A stretch of DNA of 44,641 nucleotides from Amycolatopsis anabasis (GCF_009765355.1 NZ_VTHK01000061.1:6470-51110), one strand, 5' to 3'; positions 9,357 to 18,204 are shown, numbered from the stretch's first letter. Notes: generated by a model from the sequence alone, not told the origin. A program made the numbers and translations.

Positions 9357-10775
9357 TCAGGATCGCGGGCGCCCGGGGACGCCGGGCCGGGTCTGCCAGG
9401 GCAACGGTCCGTCGAGCGGCCGGTACTCCACCCCGAGGGCGTCCAGCCGCGGGAGGTGGTGTGCCCGCAGCCGGGCGGCGAACTTCGGGTAGTCCCGCGG
9501 CCCCTGGCTCCAGGCGGCCTCGGCGAACGCGCACAACCGGGGAAAGGCGGCGTAATCCACCCGGCGCGCGGAATCCAGGTGCTCGGTCCACACCTGCGCC
9601 TGTGCGCCGAGCACGTGGTGCCGCGCGCTTTCCAGCAACCCGGGCGGCAGCGGTTCGTAGCCGTACACGTGCTCGAGCGTGTGCAGGAAGCCGACCGGGA
9701 TCGGCTCGTCGGGATGATCGGACTGCCGGTGGTCGAGGTAGACGTACTGCTCGGGGCACATCACCACGTCGTGCCCGGCGATCGCCGCCCGGACCCCGGC
9801 CTCTTCCCCGCGCCAGGAACCGATGACCGTCGGGCCGGGCAGCGGCCGGCCGGGGTCGAGGATCTCGTCCCAGCCCAGGGCGCGCCGACCCCGTTCGTGC
9901 AGGTATTCGATGATCCGCTCGACGAACCAGGCGTGCCGGTCGGTCGCGCCGGGCACCTCGTCCCCGCCGATGCCGATCACGTCGGACGGGAAGATCGACA
10001 GCACCTCGTCGAACACCGCTCGGTAGAAGTCCACAGTGGACTCCTCCGGAGCGAGCAGGTCCGTGCTGACGCCCCACGACGTCCACACCTCGAGCCGCCG
10101 GTCGGGATGTGCGCCCAGTTCCGGATATGCCGCGATGGCCGCGCGGGAATGCCCGGGCACGTCGATCTCCGGGACCACCGTGATCGCGCGCTCGGCCGCG
10201 TAGGCGACGATCTCGCGGAGATCGTCGCCGGTGTAGAAGCCGCCGTGCGGGCGGCCGTCCCGTTCCGGGCCGTCGTGCCGGCCGACCATGGATTCGCGGC
10301 GCCAGGCGCCGATCTCGGTCAGTTTCGGGAACCGGGGCACCTCGATCCGCCAGCCTTGGTCGTCGGTCAGGTGCAGGTGCAGCACGTTCAGCTTGTGCGC
10401 GGCGAGCAGCTCGATGAAGCGCAGGACGTCGGCCTTCGGGCGGAAGTTCCGGGCCACGTCGAGCAGGCAGCCTCGCCAGGCGAAGCGGGGCTGGTCGATG
10501 ATCGTCCCGCAGGGCAGGGTCAACTGTCCACTATGGATGGATGCGGCCCGGAAGGCGTCCGGGCCGATGAGCTGGCGCAGGGTCTGGTGGGCCCAGACCT
10601 CCCCGGCGTCGTCCGCCACGCGCATCGCGACGCGTTCGGGGGTGATCTCCAGCCGGTAGCCCTCGGCGGGCAGGGAAGTGTCCCGTTCCACCGAGACCGG
10701 CGCGGGCCAACGGCATTCGCCGGGCGCCGGGCGCACCTCGAGCGGCCGGGGGAGCAGCGTGTCGAATCCAGTCAT
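9357..10775 (-). CDS. dasD: Beta-N-acetylhexosaminidase, glycoside hydrolase family 20 (DasD-like)
   Basis: A 472-residue GH20 enzyme releasing terminal GlcNAc from chitooligosaccharides or glycans by substrate-assisted catalysis. The N-terminal alpha/beta domain (about 1-115) precedes the catalytic barrel with DQPRFAWRGCLLDVARNF, LLAAHKLNVLHLHLTDDQGW, VVPEIDVPGHSRAA and IGIGGDEVPG, where the D-E pair is the catalytic couple. No signal peptide is visible, so it should act in the cytoplasm on imported sugars. It starts 3 bases after the second permease, at the end of the das-like operon, as dasD follows dasABC in Streptomyces. Confidence 0.92.
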   Translation of the reverse strand: MTGFDTLLPRPLEVRPAPGECRWPAPVSVERDTSLPAEGYRLEITPERVAMRVADDAGEVWAHQTLRQLIGPDAFRAASIHSGQLTLPCGTIIDQPRFAWRGCLLDVARNFRPKADVLRFIELLAAHKLNVLHLHLTDDQGWRIEVPRFPKLTEIGAWRRESMVGRHDGPERDGRPHGGFYTGDDLREIVAYAAERAITVVPEIDVPGHSRAAIAAYPELGAHPDRRLEVWTSWGVSTDLLAPEESTVDFYRAVFDEVLSIFPSDVIGIGGDEVPGATDRHAWFVERIIEYLHERGRRALGWDEILDPGRPLPGPTVIGSWRGEEAGVRAAIAGHDVVMCPEQYVYLDHRQSDHPDEPIPVGFLHTLEHVYGYEPLPPGLLESARHHVLGAQAQVWTEHLDSARRVDYAAFPRLCAFAEAAWSQGPRDYPKFAARLRAHHLPRLDALGVEYRPLDGPLPWQTRPGVPGRPRS

Positions 10776-10778
10776 GAG

Positions 10779-11621
10779 TCAGCCCTTCACCGCGCCCGCC
10801 ATCCCCGAGACCAGCCGGCGCTGGACGAGCACGAAGAAGACCAGGGCGGGAATCGTCATCAGGGTCGACGAGGCCATGATCGCGCCCCAGTCGTTCTCCT
10901 CGGGTTTGAAGAACACCAGCATCGCCTGCGGCAGCGTCTGGTTCTCCGTTTTGGTGTAGATGAACGTCTTGGCGAACAGGAAGTCGTTCCACGCGTGGAT
11001 GAACGCCACCACGCTGGTGGCCACCAGGCCCGGGGCCACCAGGGGGAACAGGATCTGCCAGACGAACCGGAACCGGCTCGCGCCGTCCACCCGCGCCGCC
11101 TCCTCCAGTTCCACCGGCACCGCGGCGACGAATCCGCGCAACATCCAGATCGCGAACGGCAGGCTGAAGGTGAGGTGCACCAGGACCAGCGAGCCGAGCT
11201 CGTTCAGCCCGAACGCCGGAACCGCCTGGCCGACCGAGCGCATCAGGAAGAACAGCGGGATGGTGAGCGCCTCGAGCGGCACCATCTGCGCCACCAGCAG
11301 CATGACCATCAGCACCGTCCGGCCGCGGAAGCGAAACCGGGTCAACGCCACCGCGGACAGGAACGAGAACAGCACCGACAACACGACGACCGCGGCCGCG
11401 ACCAGCACGCTGTTGAGGAAATACCCGCCGAACCCGGAAACGGTCAGCACCCGCTCGAAACTGTCCACAGTGGGCGCCAGGGTCCACGGCACCGGATTCG
11501 CGGACTGGATCTCCCCGGGTGGTTTGAACGCGGTGAGCACCATCCAGTAGAGCGGAAACGCGACCAGGCCCGCGATCGCGACGGTGACGATCTCCGCGAT
11601 CGTCCGGCCCGGGCGTCTCAT
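10779..11621 (-). CDS. dasC: Carbohydrate ABC transporter permease (DasC-like)
   Basis: A 280-residue inner-membrane permease of the MalG type with about six hydrophobic helices. The EAA loop that docks the ATPase is clear: EEAARVDGASRFRFVWQILF. The start at ATG 11621 overlaps the preceding permease stop by 4 bases; a longer upstream frame is not conserved-looking. It forms a heterodimer with the preceding permease to import the sugar delivered by the binding lipoprotein. No ATPase gene is in the operon, as is usual for das-type systems that share MsiK, encoded elsewhere. DasC is assigned from gene order, the GH20 neighbour and the DasR site. Confidence 0.85.
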   Translation of the reverse strand: MRRPGRTIAEIVTVAIAGLVAFPLYWMVLTAFKPPGEIQSANPVPWTLAPTVDSFERVLTVSGFGGYFLNSVLVAAAVVVLSVLFSFLSAVALTRFRFRGRTVLMVMLLVAQMVPLEALTIPLFFLMRSVGQAVPAFGLNELGSLVLVHLTFSLPFAIWMLRGFVAAVPVELEEAARVDGASRFRFVWQILFPLVAPGLVATSVVAFIHAWNDFLFAKTFIYTKTENQTLPQAMLVFFKPEENDWGAIMASSTLMTIPALVFFVLVQRRLVSGMAGAVKG

Positions 11622-12583
11622 ACCAGTCCCGCACTGCGCCGCTGGGACCGCACGTACAGGCCCGTGATGGACATCAGGATCACCGTCATCACCACACCGA
11701 TCGCCGCGCCGCGGCCGTATTCCTGCCCGGCGAACGCCTGCTGGTAGGCGAACACGTTCAGCACGAGGTTCCGCCCGGCGACCCCGCCGCCGTTGGTCAT
11801 CACGTAGATCTGGGTGAACACCTTGAAATCCCAGATGATCGACTGCACGGTCGCGATCATCAGCACGGTCCGCAGCATCGGCAGGATGACCGAAACCGCG
11901 ATCCGCGGCGTCGACGCGCCGTCCAGCGCGGCGGCTTCCAGCACCTCGTCCGGAATCGCCTTGATCCCGGCGTACATGGTGATCATCACGAACGGGAACG
12001 AGCACCAGATGACCTCGAGCGCGACCAGGCCGAACGCGCTGTAGGTGTCGAAGGTCCAGGAGTACTGGGCCATCCCGTCGAAACCGATCCCGGCGAGCAC
12101 CTTGTTGACCAGGCCGAAATCGGTGTCGAACAGGAACAGCCAGATGTACGAACCGGCGACCGCGGGCGTGGCCCAGGCGCCGAGCGCGGCCAGGAAGAGC
12201 AGCATGCGCGGCACCGCGCGCACCCGGCTGGCCAGGACCGCGAGCGCGGTGCCCACGAGCAGGCTCCCGATCACGCAGACCGCCGCGAAACCGAGGGTCT
12301 TGGCGAGGACGACCCAGAAGGTGCTGGTCGCCAGCAACTGGGTGTAGTTGGTCAGCCCGATGAACACCAGCGGGGCGTTGCCCGCGGCTTCGGGCTGCCC
12401 GTAGTCGTACACCGAGATCAGCACGAGCTGGTAGATCGGGTAGGCCAGCACGCCGAGCAGCAGGATCGCCATCGGCGCGAGGTAGAGCGCGGCCGCGCGG
12501 CCGTCGCCCCGCCGACGCGTCCGGCGCACGGGCGCCGGGGTGCGGGGCGTCGGCGGGGAGGTGAGCACTTGCTGGGTGGTCAT
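11618..12583 (-). CDS. dasB: Carbohydrate ABC transporter permease (DasB-like)
   Basis: A 321-residue MalF-type permease. A basic, proline-rich cytoplasmic N-terminus (TPRTPAPVRRTRRRGDGR) is followed by about six membrane helices starting AALYLAPMAILLLGVLAYP. The EAA motif is EAAALDGASTPRIAVSVILP. It starts at ATG 12583, 5 bases after the binding-protein stop, and overlaps the next permease by 4 bases. It pairs with that permease to form the channel. The substrate is inferred as N,N'-diacetylchitobiose or a related amino sugar from the adjacent GH20 gene and the DasR-type operator. Confidence 0.85.
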   Translation of the reverse strand: MTTQQVLTSPPTPRTPAPVRRTRRRGDGRAAALYLAPMAILLLGVLAYPIYQLVLISVYDYGQPEAAGNAPLVFIGLTNYTQLLATSTFWVVLAKTLGFAAVCVIGSLLVGTALAVLASRVRAVPRMLLFLAALGAWATPAVAGSYIWLFLFDTDFGLVNKVLAGIGFDGMAQYSWTFDTYSAFGLVALEVIWCSFPFVMITMYAGIKAIPDEVLEAAALDGASTPRIAVSVILPMLRTVLMIATVQSIIWDFKVFTQIYVMTNGGGVAGRNLVLNVFAYQQAFAGQEYGRGAAIGVVMTVILMSITGLYVRSQRRSAGLV

Positions 12584-12588
12584 CGAGG

Positions 12589-13875
12589 TCAGCCGCCGAA
12601 CACGTTGTTCATCTTCTCCGCGGCGGCCGCGAGCGCCGCGTCGACGTTCTGCTCGCCGGTGGCCACCTGCTGGATCGCCGTGGGCAGGATGTTCTGCGCG
12701 TCGATCTTCGACCAGGCGGGCGTGGCGGGCACGAACTTCGTCCCCGCCTTCAGCGTGTCCACGAACGGTTTGAGGAACGCGTCGTTGGCCGCGAGCTGCT
12801 GCTGCACGCTGCCCAGCGTGGGCAGGTTCCCCATCGCGGAGTACATCTTCGCCTGGTACTTCGCACCGGCGAGCAGTTCGGCGAACTCGACCGCCAGCCC
12901 GCGCCGCTTGCTGGACCCGAAGACCCCGAGCAGGTTGCCGCCGGCGAAGGCCGGGGCGATCGAACCGGGCTGCGTCCCGGGCAGCGGCACCACCGCGTAC
13001 TTCCCGGCCGACGCGCCCTGATCCACGGCCTTGCGGTTGAAGTCGCCGCCGATCGTCATGGCGGCCTTGCCCCCGGCGAACGCCTGCACGCTCTGCGTCC
13101 CGGTGAAGTTCGCGCACTGCGCGGGCGGGCAGATGTCCGGCTTGAGGAGCTGCGCGTAGGCGGTGACGCCTTCCTTCGCCTGGGCCGAGGTCACCGCGGC
13201 GGTCCACCGGTTGTCCTCGCGCCGGGCCAGCTCGCCACCGGTCGACCAGAGGAACGGCAACATGCCGTAGGTGTACTTGCCACCGACGGAAATCCCGTAC
13301 AGATCCGGTTTGGCCGCGCGGACGCGCCGTGCGGTGTCGGTGAGTTCGGCCAGGGTCGCGGGCGGTTTCAGGCCGAGTTCGGCGAAGATGTCGGTGCGGT
13401 AGTAGAGCGCGCGGATCCCGGTGAACCAGGGCAGCCCGTACAGCTTGCCGTCGACCTTCGCGGTGTCCAGGACCGCGGGCAGCAGATCGGCGCCCTCCTT
13501 CCAGGCCCCCACATCGCCGCCGAGGTCGGCCAGCGCGCCGGTTTCGGCGTAGCTCGCCACGTCGGTGTTGCCGAATTCGGCCACATCCGGTGCGTTCGCC
13601 CGGTCGTTGAAGGCGCCCGAGAAACGGTCCGCGCGACCCTCCACCGGAATCCACTGGACGTCGACCTCGACACCGGAATGGGCGGCCTTGAACTCGGCGA
13701 TCGCCTCCTTGACGGTCGCCTCCTTCGGCGCGCGGTTGGCCTCGTCGAACAGCCAGACCCGCAACGTCCCGGTCTTCTCGTCCCCGCCCTGGTTCGCGGG
13801 GCCGGACTGGGTGGGTGCGCAGCCGGCGGCGAGCGCGACGGCCGTCAGCGCGATCAGGGTACGACGGATTCTCAT
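12589..13875 (-). CDS. dasA: Sugar ABC transporter substrate-binding lipoprotein (DasA-like)
   Basis: A 428-residue extracellular solute-binding protein, family 1. A lipoprotein signal ends in LAAGC with the lipidated Cys at 19. The mature part begins with TLRVWLFDEANRAPKEATVK and has DVAEFGNTDVASYAETGALAD, AGGKAAMTIGGDF and a C-terminal AIQQVATGEQNVDAAL, all typical of sugar-binding members. ATG 13875 has a GGAG site 7 bases upstream. The promoter carries a DasR-type site next to the -35, and an operator-like repeat overlaps the ribosome binding site. Together with two permeases and a GH20 gene this supports chitobiose/GlcNAc-oligomer uptake; the sequence alone does not fix the sugar. Confidence 0.87.
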   Translation of the reverse strand: MRIRRTLIALTAVALAAGCAPTQSGPANQGGDEKTGTLRVWLFDEANRAPKEATVKEAIAEFKAAHSGVEVDVQWIPVEGRADRFSGAFNDRANAPDVAEFGNTDVASYAETGALADLGGDVGAWKEGADLLPAVLDTAKVDGKLYGLPWFTGIRALYYRTDIFAELGLKPPATLAELTDTARRVRAAKPDLYGISVGGKYTYGMLPFLWSTGGELARREDNRWTAAVTSAQAKEGVTAYAQLLKPDICPPAQCANFTGTQSVQAFAGGKAAMTIGGDFNRKAVDQGASAGKYAVVPLPGTQPGSIAPAFAGGNLLGVFGSSKRRGLAVEFAELLAGAKYQAKMYSAMGNLPTLGSVQQQLAANDAFLKPFVDTLKAGTKFVPATPAWSKIDAQNILPTAIQQVATGEQNVDAALAAAAEKMNNVFGG

Positions 13876-13885
13876 GAGGAATCTC

Positions 13886-13904
13886 CGTTGCATTAATTGC
13901 AATG
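13886..13904. promoter_or_regulatory. Operator-like inverted repeat before dasA
   Basis: On the plus strand CGTTGC-N7-GCAATG (13886-13891 and 13899-13904). On the coding strand this reads CATTGC-N7-GCAACG followed directly by GAG of the ribosome binding site. The same arrangement lies before the D-serine dehydratase-like gene at 19542-19560. It is about 16-34 bases downstream of the predicted transcription start, a repressor position. Confidence 0.6.
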
Positions 13905-13926
13905 AGCGTTTCGCTATTGGCAACCG

Positions 13927-13955
13927 ATCGTAGAACCGTGATCGGGGGCACACAA
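13927..13955 (-). promoter_or_regulatory. Candidate dasA promoter
   Basis: Minus strand: -35 TTGTGT (13955-13950), 17-base spacer, -10 TACGAT (13932-13927). The predicted start is near 13920, about 45 bases before the dasA ATG. The DasR-like palindrome directly abuts the -35 from the upstream side. Confidence 0.55.
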
Positions 13956-13969
13956 GGGTCTAGACCACC
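13954..13969. promoter_or_regulatory. DasR-responsive element (dre)-like site
   Basis: AAGGGTCTAGACCACC contains the perfect 10-bp palindrome GGTCTAGACC (13957-13966) and differs only slightly from the known DasR operator consensus ACTGGTCTAGACCACT. DasR, a GntR regulator released by GlcN-6-P, controls chitin and GlcNAc uptake genes in Streptomyces and relatives. The site lies immediately upstream of the predicted dasA -35. Confidence 0.75.
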
Positions 13970-13985
13970 CAAGCCGGGCAATCCG

Positions 13986-14030
13986 CGCCGAGTTGCCCTC
14001 GCTCAGTCGGTGAGAGAGGGCAACTCGGCG
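13986..14030 (-). terminator. Strong hairpin terminator after the lactonase-fold gene
   Basis: Perfect 15-bp arms at 13986-14000 and 14016-14030 (CGCCGAGTTGCCCTC and its complement). The loop can pair further (CTCA 14002-14005 with TGAG 14011-14014). It lies 20 bases beyond the stop at 14051 and separates the four-gene D-amino-acid operon from the dasA promoter. Confidence 0.8.
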
Positions 14031-14050
14031 GCGAATTGCGGCTGTTCGGA

Positions 14051-15178
14051 CTAGCGGAAGAGGACGGTGGCGACGGACGGCACGGCGAGGGAACCGCGCG
14101 GGGCGCCGAGCAGGCCGGTACGGGGATCGCGCGGCAGCCAGGTGACCGCGCCGGACCGCTGGTTGGACACGTAGACCCACCGCTCCGACGGATCCAGCGT
14201 GAAGTGCCGCGGCCAGTCGCCGCCGGAGGACGCGTTGTCCCCGAGCCGTTTCAGGTCGTGCCCGCCCTGGCCCGTCGCGAACGCCGCGATCGTGTTCTCG
14301 CCGCGGTTGGACGCGTAGACGAACCGGCCGTCGCCGGAGGTCGCGATCTCGCCGGGGTAGTTGGGCCCGGGCGCGCCGGCGGCGACCGTGGGCACGACCT
14401 TGCCGGGGGTCAGCTTGCCGCTGCCCGGATCCCAGGAGGCGACGGTGATCTCGGGCCGCAGTTCACCGAGGACGTAGGCGACCCGGCCGTTCGGGTGGAA
14501 CGCCAGGTGCCGCGGCCCCGCGCCGGAGGGCAGCCGAACCTGTTCGTGGAGCGCGAGTTTCCCGCTGGTGAGGTCGAGGCGGTACACGTACACCGAATCG
14601 GCGCCGAGATCGACCGCGAGCACCCAGCGGCCGCTCGGATCGGTGACCACCTGGTGCGCGTGCGCGTCCCGCTCGGAGCCGGTGTGCTTGACCAGATCGG
14701 TCGACTCGCCCAGCTTGCCGCCGGCGAGGATCGGGTGCACCACCACGGTTCCGTCGCCGTAGTTGGCGGTGAGCAGGTAGCGCCCGCTGGGATGCACGGA
14801 CAGGTGCGTGGGAGCCGATCCGCGCGAGGTCTGCTTGTTCAGCACCGCCGGGCGCGCCGGATCCCGCAGGCTCAGCGCGGTGACCGAACCGACCGGTTCG
14901 GCCTCGTTCGTCGAGTACAGCACCTTGCGGTCGGCGGAGAAGGCGAACCAGGAGGCGTCCGGGACCCCGGGCACCGTGTGGTCCAGGCGCAGGGCGGGCC
15001 CACCGGCGCAGGTCGCGACGTCGAGCCCGTGCCCGGCGGACGGAGAACTCGTATAGCTGCCAACGAAAACCACGCGACCCCCTCGTCCACTCGCACCGGC
15101 GACACCGATGTTCAGCATGCTACCTGCTGTCACGGCGCCCGCGGCAGCGAGAAAAGTACGACGACCGAGCTCTGCCAT
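14051..15178 (-). CDS. Lactonase-family seven-bladed beta-propeller protein, Tat-exported
   Basis: A 375-residue protein of the lactonase/6-phosphogluconolactonase (Pgl/YkgB-type) propeller family. It has a twin-arginine signal (GRRTFLAAAGAVTAGSM) and probable cleavage after the Ala/Gly-rich region near residue 28. The propeller repeats recur: HLSVHPSGRYLLTANYGDGT, HQVVTDPSGRWVLAVDLG, HLAFHPNGRVAYVLGE, HFTLDPSERWVYVSNQ. Cytoplasmic relatives hydrolyse 6-phosphogluconolactone; an exported member more likely acts on an extracellular lactone or only binds. It is the last gene of the operon, 30 bases after the GntP permease, and is followed by a strong terminator. Confidence 0.85.
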   Translation of the reverse strand: MAELGRRTFLAAAGAVTAGSMLNIGVAGASGRGGRVVFVGSYTSSPSAGHGLDVATCAGGPALRLDHTVPGVPDASWFAFSADRKVLYSTNEAEPVGSVTALSLRDPARPAVLNKQTSRGSAPTHLSVHPSGRYLLTANYGDGTVVVHPILAGGKLGESTDLVKHTGSERDAHAHQVVTDPSGRWVLAVDLGADSVYVYRLDLTSGKLALHEQVRLPSGAGPRHLAFHPNGRVAYVLGELRPEITVASWDPGSGKLTPGKVVPTVAAGAPGPNYPGEIATSGDGRFVYASNRGENTIAAFATGQGGHDLKRLGDNASSGGDWPRHFTLDPSERWVYVSNQRSGAVTWLPRDPRTGLLGAPRGSLAVPSVATVLFR

Positions 15179-15208
15179 GAACCCAACTCCCTCAGTGAAA
15201 TGGTGAGA

Positions 15209-16594
15209 TCAGACGAAAGCCATCAACAAAGCCGCCACCCCGAAACCCGAGACCGAGAGGACGGTTTCCAGGACGGTCCACGTCTTCAGCGTGTCCGACA
15301 CGGACATCCCGAAGTACCGCGAGACGATCCAGAACCCGCCGTCGTTGACGTGCGAGGCGATGATCGAACCGGCCGAGATCGCCACGACCAGCAGGGCGAG
15401 CTGCACCTGCGAGTAGCCCAGTTCGGCCACGGTCGGGGCGACGATCCCGCTCGTGGTCACGATCGCCACCGTGGCCGAGCCCTGCGCGATCCGCATCCCG
15501 CAACTGATCACGTACGCGGCGAGGATGACCGGGAGCCCGGCGTCGTCCAGCGAACCCGCGACGGCCTTGCCGATCCCGGTCGCGGCCAGCACCGCGCCGA
15601 AGAACGCCCCGGCGCCGACCACCAGCAGGATCATCGCGACCGGGCGCAGCGAGGTCGCGGACAACTCGGACAGTTGCTTCCCGCTCATCCCGCGCCGGAT
15701 GCCGAGCAGCCAGGACGCGAGCAGCACCGCGATCGTCAGCGCCACCGCGGGGGTGCCGATGAACGCGGCGACCCCGGCGAGCGTGGAGTCCTTGGGCAGC
15801 CAGATGCTGCCGAACGTCCCGGCGAGGATGAGCACCAGCGGCACCGCGATGATCGCGGCGACCAGGCCGAGCGACGGCGGCTCCGGGCCGTCCTCGGTCT
15901 CGTCCTCGACCAGCATCTCGGCGGGCACCGGCACGTGGATGCGCTTGCCGATCCAGGTGGAGAACAGCACGCCGCCGATGAACCAGGCGGGGATCGCGCA
16001 GACCGCGCCCATCAGGATGATCCAGCCGAGATCGACGTGCAGCAGGCCCGCCGCGGCCACCGGTCCGGGGTGCGGCGGCAGGAAGGCGTGCGTGACCGAG
16101 AGCCCGGCGATCAGCGGCAGGCAGTAGAGCAGCAGTGACCGGCCGCCCTGTTTGGCCGCGACGTAGACCAGCGGCGCCAGCACGAAGATGCCGATGTCGA
16201 AGAAGACCGGGATGCCGAAGATGAGCCCGGCGATGCCCATCGCGAGCGGGGCGCGCTTCTCCCCGAAGGCCCGCAGCAACGACGTCGTCAGCACCCGCGC
16301 GCCCCCGGACTTCTCCAGGATGGCGCCGAGGATCGTGCCCAGCCCGATGATCGCCGCGATGTGCCCGAGGATCCCGCCGAAGCCCTTCTCCAGCAACGAA
16401 TCCGAGGCCTTCTGCGCGGAGCCGACGATCGTGCCCACCGGGAGCCCGGCGGCGAGCGCGGTGAGCAGCCCGATCACGATCAGCGCGATGAACGGCTCCA
16501 TCCTGATCCGGATGATCAGCAGGAGCAGGACGGCGATGGACACCGCGGCCAGGACGAGCAGCCCGCCGGTGGAATGCTGCAACCAGTCGATCAT
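15209..16594 (-). CDS. GntP-family permease (gluconate / D-serine DsdX-like)
   Basis: A 461-residue integral membrane H+ symporter of the GntP family, with about 12 hydrophobic segments. Family motifs are visible: IGLGTILGAILEKSGGA, LIFGIPVFFDIGIFVLAPL, THAFLPPHPGPVA, GSATVAIVTTSGI, and SHVNDGGFWIVSRYF. The family includes gluconate transporters and the D-serine transporter DsdX. With an N-acyl-D-amino-acid deacylase and a D-serine dehydratase-like gene in the same operon, a D-amino-acid or N-acyl-amino-acid substrate is the better guess, but gluconate cannot be excluded. ATG 16594 overlaps the deacylase stop by 4 bases. Confidence 0.9.
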   Translation of the reverse strand: MIDWLQHSTGGLLVLAAVSIAVLLLLIIRIRMEPFIALIVIGLLTALAAGLPVGTIVGSAQKASDSLLEKGFGGILGHIAAIIGLGTILGAILEKSGGARVLTTSLLRAFGEKRAPLAMGIAGLIFGIPVFFDIGIFVLAPLVYVAAKQGGRSLLLYCLPLIAGLSVTHAFLPPHPGPVAAAGLLHVDLGWIILMGAVCAIPAWFIGGVLFSTWIGKRIHVPVPAEMLVEDETEDGPEPPSLGLVAAIIAVPLVLILAGTFGSIWLPKDSTLAGVAAFIGTPAVALTIAVLLASWLLGIRRGMSGKQLSELSATSLRPVAMILLVVGAGAFFGAVLAATGIGKAVAGSLDDAGLPVILAAYVISCGMRIAQGSATVAIVTTSGIVAPTVAELGYSQVQLALLVVAISAGSIIASHVNDGGFWIVSRYFGMSVSDTLKTWTVLETVLSVSGFGVAALLMAFV

Positions 16595-18186
16595 CGGGTC
16601 CTCCCGGGATTGCGCAAGGAACGCCCGGCGACCGCGCCGGTCGGACGGCCGTCGTCGATCGTGGCGACGCCGTTGACGAAGACGTAAGGGATTCCGGCGG
16701 CGGGCTGCCGCGGGTTGTCGAAGGTCGCGGTGTCGCGCACCTCGTTCGGATCGAACAGCACGAGATCCGCCGCGTAGCCCTCGCGGACGAGTCCCCGGTC
16801 GGTCAGGCGCAGCCGCCGGGCGGCCCGCCCGGTGAGGTGCGCGACGCATTCGGCCAGCTCCAGCACGCCCAGTTCGCGCACGTACCGCGCGAGATAGCGC
16901 GGGAACGTGCCCCAGGCCCGCGGATGCGGTTTGGCGCCGACGAGCAGCCCGTCGCTGCCCCCGGTGTGCGTGACGTGCCGCATGATCGTCTGCACGTTCT
17001 CCTCGTGGCCCACGTGCATCAGGCACGAGGTGCCCAGCCGCTCGGCGATGAGCACGTCGAAGTACAGCTCGGCCGGTGGCCGACCGGCGGCCCGGGCCGA
17101 TTCGGCGACCGAACGGCCGACCAGGTGGTCATGCTCGGCCCGGCGGACCCCGTTGATCTCGATGCTCGCCCAGTCGATCGGCACGCCGTGCGCGCCGTCC
17201 GAGCCGGTTTCCTCGATCTCCCGCCGGATCCGCTCCCGGGTGTCCACATCGGACAGCCGGGCCAGGGTGGCGTCCGGTCCGCCCTCGGTCGACCAGCTGG
17301 GCAGCAACGCCGACAGGTAGGTCGCCCCGGGCAGGTAGGGGTAGGTGTCCAGGGAGATGTCGCAGCCGTCCGCCAGCGCCTCGTCGAGCAGGGTCAGCAG
17401 TTCGGGTGCTTTCCCCTTGTTCACCGAGAAGTTCATCGTGGCGTGGGCCAGGTGCAGCGGGCACTTCGAGCGGCGGGACACGTCCACCATCTCCGCGAAC
17501 GCCTCCAGCGCACCGGCCCCGTAGCTGCGGTGGTGCGGGCTGTAGTACCCGCCGTGCGCGCCGACCACCTCGCACAGCGCGACGAGTTCTTCGGTGTCCG
17601 CGTACATGCCCGGCGTGTAGGTCAGCCCCGACGACATCCCGATCGCGCCCTCGGCCAGCCCGGTCGCGACCAGCTCGCGCATGGTGTCCAGTTCGGACTC
17701 GGTCGCCGGGCGGTCCGCCCAGCCGACCGCGAGCATCCGGACCGTGCCCTGGGGGACGAGGTAGGCGGCGTTCACCGCGATGCCCCGGTCGAGGCGATCG
17801 AGGTACTCGCCGACCGACCGCCAGTTCCAGTCGAAACCGGGCGGATCGTCGTTCCAGCCCGCGAGCTGCCCGCGCAGGGCGGCCAGGGTTTCGTCGTCAA
17901 CCGGGGCGTAGGAGAGCCCGTCCTGGCCGAGGACCTCGGTGGTCACCCCCTGCGAGACCTTGGCCAGGTGCTCGGGGTGCGCGAGCACCTGGATATCGGA
18001 ATGCGAGTGCATGTCGATGAAACCGGGCGCGAGCACGAGGTCGGTCGCGTCGACGGTCCGGCCACCGGTGAGGGAACCGGGGTCCGCGACCGCGGCGATC
18101 CGCCCTTCGCGCACGCCTACATCGGCGCGGAACAGGGGATCGCCGGTGCCGTCGGCGACCTGGGCTCCCCGGAAGACCAGCTCCAT
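16591..18186 (-). CDS. N-acyl-D-amino-acid deacylase (D-aminoacylase)
   Basis: A 531-residue amidohydrolase that cleaves N-acyl-D-amino acids to D-amino acid and carboxylate. The metal site HxH is in DMHSHSD (H60, H62). Further family signatures are EGAIGMSSGLTYTPGMYA, YYSPHHRSYG, PLHLAHATMNF and TSCLMHVGHEEN, and the C-terminal strand has the usual LVLFDPNEVRDTATFDNP with the PYVFVNG tail. It is cytoplasmic, with no signal. It lies 18 bases after the D-serine dehydratase-like gene and overlaps the GntP permease, so deacylation, transport and deamination are encoded together. D-acetyl-amino acids from cell-wall turnover are a plausible substrate. Confidence 0.9.
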   Translation of the reverse strand: MELVFRGAQVADGTGDPLFRADVGVREGRIAAVADPGSLTGGRTVDATDLVLAPGFIDMHSHSDIQVLAHPEHLAKVSQGVTTEVLGQDGLSYAPVDDETLAALRGQLAGWNDDPPGFDWNWRSVGEYLDRLDRGIAVNAAYLVPQGTVRMLAVGWADRPATESELDTMRELVATGLAEGAIGMSSGLTYTPGMYADTEELVALCEVVGAHGGYYSPHHRSYGAGALEAFAEMVDVSRRSKCPLHLAHATMNFSVNKGKAPELLTLLDEALADGCDISLDTYPYLPGATYLSALLPSWSTEGGPDATLARLSDVDTRERIRREIEETGSDGAHGVPIDWASIEINGVRRAEHDHLVGRSVAESARAAGRPPAELYFDVLIAERLGTSCLMHVGHEENVQTIMRHVTHTGGSDGLLVGAKPHPRAWGTFPRYLARYVRELGVLELAECVAHLTGRAARRLRLTDRGLVREGYAADLVLFDPNEVRDTATFDNPRQPAAGIPYVFVNGVATIDDGRPTGAVAGRSLRNPGRTR

Positions 18187-18204
18187 TGCTCGCCTCCTGT
18201 CGTT

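Noticed and set aside
9456..12005. Long open frames opposite or extending the hexosaminidase and permease genes
   Set aside because: They are mirror-frame products of the minus-strand genes; the conserved proteins explain the codon bias.
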